Assembly (NCBI GenBank): GCA_033810155.1
Contig: JAPXKJ010000039.1
Location: 1-10,645, forward strand
DNA from: UBA3907 sp033810155
Lineage (GTDB): Bacteria; Bacillota; Sulfobacillia; Fermentithermobacillales; Fermentithermobacillaceae
DNA length: 10,645 bases
Reading direction: 5' to 3'
A program made the translations under genes and the position numbers. Position 1 is the first letter of the stretch; each line of letters opens with the position of its first letter. Shown one piece after another: positions 7,579-10,645 of the stretch. The notes below the pieces were generated by a model. It did not search any database and was not told the DNA's origin. It saw only the letters and a list, made by a program, of their open reading frames with translations.

Positions 7579-7665
7579 AGATAGTCGCTTTGCGCTAACC
7601 ATATAATGGCAATTTGTCGTTCGTTGCTTCACAAGATAGTGCCTTATGAGGGATAATGGTTTTGT
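7579..7665. repeat. Imperfect direct repeat in the tyrS-nadE spacer
   Basis: The 168-base spacer (7522-7689) holds no gene or RNA that I recognise. Within it, AGATAGT occurs at 7579-7585 and 7634-7640, and ATAATGG at 7603-7609 and 7653-7659, each second element followed by a TTTGT-like end. The order of elements is the same in both copies but the spacing differs (17 against 12 bases). It may be an old duplication of a promoter region. The first copy contains a perfect TATAAT (7602-7607) without a recognisable -35 box. Confidence 0.3.
7628..7657 (+). promoter_or_regulatory. Sigma-A-type promoter for the nadE-yebC-ruvCAB operon
   Basis: TTCACA (7628-7633) matches five of six bases of the -35 consensus and GATAAT (7652-7657) five of six of the -10 consensus, with an 18-base spacer. 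Transcription would start near 7664, just before the nadE ribosome binding site, and could cover all five downstream genes, which have no gap large enough for another obvious promoter. Confidence 0.5.
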
Positions 7666-7676
7666 AAGAGCAAGAT

Positions 7677-7683
7677 GGAGGTG
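7677..7683 (+). promoter_or_regulatory. Ribosome binding site that sets the nadE start
   Basis: GGAGGTG lies 6 bases before the TTG at 7690. An upstream in-frame ATG at 7675 overlaps this site and has no ribosome binding site of its own (only GAGCAAG lies ahead of it), so the TTG is the better start. Confidence 0.75.
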
Positions 7684-7689
7684 TTACTT

Positions 7690-8433
7690 TTGCGGGACCC
7701 GGAGAAAGTCGCCGTGTATATAGCAAACTGGATGACAGAGATGAGCCTTTCAGCAGGTGCCAGAGGTGGTGTATTTGGGGTCTCCGGCGGCGTGGATTCT
7801 TCCCTCCTGGTAGGGTTGGCCAAACGGGCATGGGGAGACAATTGTATGGGTTTGGTTCTACCATGTCATTCTCAGGCCAAAGACATAGAAGATGCTGTAG
7901 ATGTGCTCACACATTTTAGTTGCGAGCACAGAGTCATAGACCTTACGCCCACATACGATGTGTTGAGGGAATCGTTGCCGGAACCTCCTGGTGACAACAT
8001 GCTTCCTGAGGCGAATCTGAAGCCAAGGCTTCGCATGGCGGTCCTTTATTATTTCGCTAATCTGATGAACTACATGGTAGTTGGTACTACTAACAAGCCT
8101 GAATGGTTCGTGGGGTACTTTACCAAGTACGGCGATGGTGGAGTTGACATGTTGCCTCTTGCAGATCTTAAAAAAGCAGAGGTCAGAGAACTTGCACGGT
8201 TCTTAGGCGTTCCTGATAGGATCATTGAGAAGGCCCCGTCAGGAGGTCTTTGGGAAGGGCAGACTGATGAGAAAGAGATGGGAGTCAAGTACGAAGATCT
8301 AGATGCTTACGTTTCAGGCAAAAAAGTATCTCCTCAGATTGAATCAAGAATACTAGACATGCACTTAAGAACCGAGCACAAACGGAATGTCCCACCGATG
8401 CCTCATGTTGGTACCGAACTAAAGGAGGAGTAA
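7690..8433 (+). CDS. nadE: NAD+ synthetase, ammonia-dependent type
   Basis: From the TTG start this encodes 247 residues, the short form without a glutaminase domain, so free ammonia is the expected nitrogen donor. It converts deamido-NAD+ (NaAD) to NAD+ with ATP, the last step of NAD synthesis. The ATP pyrophosphatase loop SGGVDSS lies at 32-38. The conserved block GTTNKPEWFVGYFTKYGDG followed by DMLPLADLKKAEVREL carries the NaAD and ammonia site residues of the family. The N-terminus RDPEKVAVYIANWM after the TTG fits the family start; beginning at the ATG at 7675 would add five residues encoded across the ribosome binding site. Its stop is two bases before yebC, and its last codons contain the yebC ribosome binding site, so the two are co-transcribed. 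Confidence 0.94.
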   Translation: MRDPEKVAVYIANWMTEMSLSAGARGGVFGVSGGVDSSLLVGLAKRAWGDNCMGLVLPCHSQAKDIEDAVDVLTHFSCEHRVIDLTPTYDVLRESLPEPPGDNMLPEANLKPRLRMAVLYYFANLMNYMVVGTTNKPEWFVGYFTKYGDGGVDMLPLADLKKAEVRELARFLGVPDRIIEKAPSGGLWEGQTDEKEMGVKYEDLDAYVSGKKVSPQIESRILDMHLRTEHKRNVPPMPHVGTELKEE

Positions 8434-8435
8434 TT

Positions 8436-9194
8436 TTGTCAGGACATTCAAAATGGGCAAATATCAAGAGAAAGAAAGCAAAAGTCGATGCTCAGCGTTC
8501 AAACGTCATTTCGAAGGCTCTACGGGATATAACTATTGCCGCTAGACATGGCGGAGGTAATCCGGATACTAACTTCAGGCTTAAGATGGCTATAGATAAG
8601 GCTAGGCAGTCAAACGTTCCTATGGATAGCATTACCAGGGCAATAAAGAGGGGCACAGGTGAGATAGAAGGCGGACAAATAGAGGAGATCGTGTACGAAG
8701 GTTACGGGCCCGGTGGCGTTGCCATTCTTGTTGAGGTTGCAACGGACAATAGGAATCGTAGCGCTTCAGACATAAGGCACATCTTCTCTAAGCACGGAGG
8801 CAAAATGGCCGAAGTGGGCGCAGTGTCGTGGCTTTTTGACCTCAAAGGCTATATTGCCATTGACAAGGGGGATTTCAGCGAAGATCAGGTACTTGAGATG
8901 TGCATCGAAGCAGGTGCTTTGGATGTAGAAGCCGGCGAAGATTGCTACGAGGTGTATTCGGAGCCTGGGGAACTTGAGAAAGTGAAACTGGCCCTGGAAA
9001 AAGCAGGTGCAACTATTCAGACGGCTGAATTGACTATGATACCAAAATCGTACGTTAAGCTCGATGGAGATGAAGCGAGGAAGATGCTTAACCTGTTCGA
9101 TTTGCTCGAATCCCATGAGGACGTTTCAAGGGTGTACGCGAATTTCGATATTCCGGATGAGATTTTAAGCGAGAGCGTAGGTGAAGACTCGTAA
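8436..9194 (+). CDS. yebC: YebC/PmpR family protein (TACO1-like)
   Basis: This encodes 252 residues, normal for the family. The hallmark N-terminus SGHSKWANIKRKK directly follows the TTG start, and AAAGGAGGAG (8421-8430) is placed 7 bases before it, so the start is well fixed. Further family blocks are NFRLKMAIDKARQSNVP, RAIKRGTGEIEG, YEGYGPGGVAILVE, TDNRNRSASDIRHIFSKHGG and the MIPKSYVKLD region before an acidic C-terminus. Family members were first described as transcriptional regulators, and some relatives including mitochondrial TACO1 act in translation, helping ribosomes at proline-rich stretches. Which role applies here cannot be read from the sequence. It lies directly upstream of ruvC, a frequent arrangement in bacteria, and could be linked to junction-processing genes only by co-expression. 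Confidence 0.95.
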   Translation: MSGHSKWANIKRKKAKVDAQRSNVISKALRDITIAARHGGGNPDTNFRLKMAIDKARQSNVPMDSITRAIKRGTGEIEGGQIEEIVYEGYGPGGVAILVEVATDNRNRSASDIRHIFSKHGGKMAEVGAVSWLFDLKGYIAIDKGDFSEDQVLEMCIEAGALDVEAGEDCYEVYSEPGELEKVKLALEKAGATIQTAELTMIPKSYVKLDGDEARKMLNLFDLLESHEDVSRVYANFDIPDEILSESVGEDS

Positions 9195-9212
9195 CACGTC
9201 GAACAAGTATTC

Positions 9213-9218
9213 GGAGGT
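9213..9218 (+). promoter_or_regulatory. Ribosome binding site that sets the ruvC start
   Basis: GGAGGT is followed by three successive ATG codons at 9219, 9222 and 9225. The first would leave no spacer. The third leaves 6 bases and gives the family N-terminus RILGIDPG, so 9225 is preferred. Confidence 0.7.
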
Positions 9219-9224
9219 ATGATG

Positions 9225-9758
9225 ATGCGAATCCTTGGTATAGACCCAGGCATTGCGCGTACCGGGTGGGGTATCGTAGACTCGGACGGTCACGAGTTTA
9301 AGGTAGGCGGCTATGGGTGTCTTTCCACCCCTAAAGAAGAACTGCTTCCCACAAGGCTATTGTCCATCTACGAAGGCATAGGTTCCCTGGTAGATAGATA
9401 CCGCCCCGACCTAATGGGGGTAGAGGAAGTGTTTTTTGCCAAGAACGTGAAGACCGCAATTGCCGTTGGGCATGCAAGGGGCGTTTGTTTGTTGGTAGGC
9501 GGCGAGCGTGGCATACCTGTGGAAGAAGTCACACCCCTTCAGGTAAAGTCTTTCATAGTCGGCTACGGTAATGCTACTAAGGATCAGGTAGGGATCATGA
9601 TAAAGAGCATCTTGGGGTTAGCCATCATACCTGAGCCTGACGACGTTTGTGATGCTCTTGCAATAGCAGTATCCGCGGGTATCAAAAGGTCTTTTGCAGA
9701 TACCCTAGATCGCAGTCGGCACACATCATCAGAAAAGGGAAATGATATTTCAAAATGA
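9225..9758 (+). CDS. ruvC: Holliday junction resolvase RuvC
   Basis: From the third ATG this encodes 177 residues, close to the usual length. RuvC is a dimeric nuclease that cuts Holliday junctions symmetrically, guided by RuvAB. The RNase H-like acidic residues are visible: D7 in GIDPG, E67 in GVEEVFF, and D140 and D143 in PDDVCDALAIA. The stretch VGHARGV and the TPLQVKSFIVGYGNATKDQV block are typical. One deviation is that the histidine usually found shortly after DALAxA (as in CHAH or THCH) is absent; the segment reads VSAG. The C-terminal ~20 residues are polar and probably flexible. It follows yebC by 30 bases and overlaps ruvA in ATGA. RuvC rather than RecU suggests a lineage outside Bacilli. 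Confidence 0.95.
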   Translation: MRILGIDPGIARTGWGIVDSDGHEFKVGGYGCLSTPKEELLPTRLLSIYEGIGSLVDRYRPDLMGVEEVFFAKNVKTAIAVGHARGVCLLVGGERGIPVEEVTPLQVKSFIVGYGNATKDQVGIMIKSILGLAIIPEPDDVCDALAIAVSAGIKRSFADTLDRSRHTSSEKGNDISK

Positions 9759-10342
9759 TATCTGAGATAAAAGGCACTGTGATTTCAAAAACCAAAGATA
9801 ATGTGACTATCATGGTCGGAGGCATGGGGTTTGAGGTGAATGTGCCTTCGGGCCTACTGGACGCCTTGCCATTTAATGATGATGTCCACCTGCATACACG
9901 ACTTTTGCTTCGTGATGATGGCCTGTATTTGTACGGTTTCAAGAATCCTGAAGAAAGAGCGCTTTTCGATATGCTTTTGAAGGTGCAAGGCCTTGGGCCT
10001 AGGACCGCTCTCGCAGTTTTGTCTACTCTTTCGGTTCAGGAATTCTACAAGGCCGTCTTGTCTCGAGATGAACATACGCTTACCAGGATTCCAGGGATAG
10101 GGAAGAAGAGCGCAGGAAGGATTGTAGTAGAGCTAAGAGATAAAATCGGGTTATCTGACGAAGCTCGGGCGCAAATTGGAGAACCAGGGACTATCATAGA
10201 TGAAGGAATCGAAGCGCTTTTGGCACTAGGCTATACTAGACAGGAAGCTGAGTCGTCTATCCTTAGTGCAAGCAAAAACGTAGGTGATGGGGATCTTGAA
10301 ACATTGCTGCGGGAGGCGTTGAAATATCTTGCAAGATTCTAG
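9755..10342 (+). CDS. ruvA: Holliday junction branch migration protein RuvA
   Basis: This encodes 195 residues, the usual length. RuvA tetramers hold the four-way junction open and load the RuvB motor. Domain I (~1-62) is an OB fold beginning ISEIKGTV and ending LLRDDGLYLYGF, with D54-D55 at the acidic pin. Domain II holds two helix-hairpin-helix motifs, VQGLGPRTAL at 77-86 and IPGIGKKSAG at 112-121. A low-complexity linker leads to the RuvB-binding domain III (~147-195, EALLALGYTRQEAE). The start overlaps the ruvC stop as ATGA, and the closest purine-rich site (AAAAGGGA, 9732-9739) is about 15 bases away, so translation is probably coupled to ruvC. A nearer ATG at 9742 is out of frame and ends after seven codons. 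Confidence 0.97.
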   Translation: MISEIKGTVISKTKDNVTIMVGGMGFEVNVPSGLLDALPFNDDVHLHTRLLLRDDGLYLYGFKNPEERALFDMLLKVQGLGPRTALAVLSTLSVQEFYKAVLSRDEHTLTRIPGIGKKSAGRIVVELRDKIGLSDEARAQIGEPGTIIDEGIEALLALGYTRQEAESSILSASKNVGDGDLETLLREALKYLARF

Positions 10343-10645
10343 ATCGCTAATATCTAGGGAAGTCACTCCTGAAGACGAGATAGTGGAGGTTTCTCTGAGA
10401 CCTGCTACCTTGTCTGAGTATATTGGGCAGCAGCGAGTCAAGGATAATCTCTCAGTCTATATTGAAGCAGCCAAACAAAGGCAGGATGCAGTAGATCACG
10501 TATTGCTATCAGGTCCGCCTGGGCTTGGCAAGACCACACTTGCTCATATCATTGCCGCAGAGCTTGGAGTAGGCATTAGAGTAACTTCGGGACCTGCAAT
10601 CGAAAGGTCGGGTGACCTAGTAGCTATTCTTACGAGCCTCCAAGA
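10329..10645 (+). CDS. ruvB: Holliday junction helicase RuvB, N-terminal part (3' end outside window)
   Basis: About 105 codons are visible before the window ends. The frame opens after a TGA at 10320-10322 and the only credible start is TTG at 10329, 14 bases inside the end of ruvA, with GGGAGG (10311-10316) 12 bases upstream. Family blocks follow: ISREVTPEDEIVEVSLRP, then LSEYIGQQRVKDNL near residue 28, Walker A GPPGLGKTT with Lys68, and ITSGPAIER-like VTSGPAIERSGDL. RuvB is the hexameric AAA+ motor that drives branch migration on junctions held by RuvA. Full-length RuvB is about 330-350 residues, so some two thirds lies beyond the right edge, including Walker B and the winged-helix domain. 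Confidence 0.95.
   Translation, partial: MQDSRSLISREVTPEDEIVEVSLRPATLSEYIGQQRVKDNLSVYIEAAKQRQDAVDHVLLSGPPGLGKTTLAHIIAAELGVGIRVTSGPAIERSGDLVAILTSLQ

Noticed and set aside
7545..7620. A possible degenerate tRNA in the tyrS-nadE spacer
   Set aside because: A GGTAG-like start and GTTGATCGAGTATTCC recall D- and T-arms, but no acceptor stem or anticodon arm can be paired.
7642..7664. Hairpin CCTTAT/ATAATGG followed by TTTTG as a terminator
   Set aside because: It has a bulge and few G-C pairs, and it overlaps the best promoter candidate for nadE.

Overview
The window carries housekeeping genes of a bacterium, most likely a Gram-positive-type member of the Bacillota close to Clostridia. The reasons are strong AGGAGG-type ribosome binding sites, frequent TTG start codons, a MutS2 next to PolX, a class A penicillin-binding protein with a short Arg/Lys-rich cytoplasmic tail, and a yebC-ruvC-ruvA-ruvB cluster (Bacilli usually use RecU instead of RuvC). 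Base composition looks moderate by eye, and AGA/AGG and ATA codons are common. The lineage call is inference; I cannot name a genus.

Layout. Region 1 (1-3988, plus strand) is a tight operon: the 3' part of polX, a small thioredoxin-like gene, and mutS2, with the last two overlapping by 20 bases. Region 2 (4014-6086, minus strand) is one bifunctional PBP1A-type peptidoglycan synthase, convergent with mutS2 across only 25 bases. Region 3 (6087-6282) is a divergent regulatory region with one extended -10 promoter for each strand; at normal spacing both would use the same -35 position. Region 4 (6283-7521) is tyrS, which starts with TTG and has a potential hairpin around its ribosome binding site. 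Region 5 (7522-7689) is a spacer with a plausible sigma-A promoter just before nadE. Region 6 (7690-10645) is a packed operon nadE-yebC-ruvC-ruvA-ruvB, with ruvB running off the right edge.

How the genes work together. PolX and MutS2 belong to DNA repair and recombination control, and RuvC with RuvAB processes Holliday junctions, so DNA maintenance genes sit at both ends. The genes between supply cell wall synthesis (PBP1A), tyrosine charging (TyrRS), NAD+ (NadE) and probably translation or regulation (YebC).

I found no mobile element, CRISPR array, RNA gene, toxin-antitoxin pair or defence gene, and nothing that looks like an undescribed system. The points worth a second look are at the level of regulation and gene starts: the divergent promoter region, the tyrS leader hairpin, the TTG starts, and the thioredoxin-like gene inserted between polX and mutS2.
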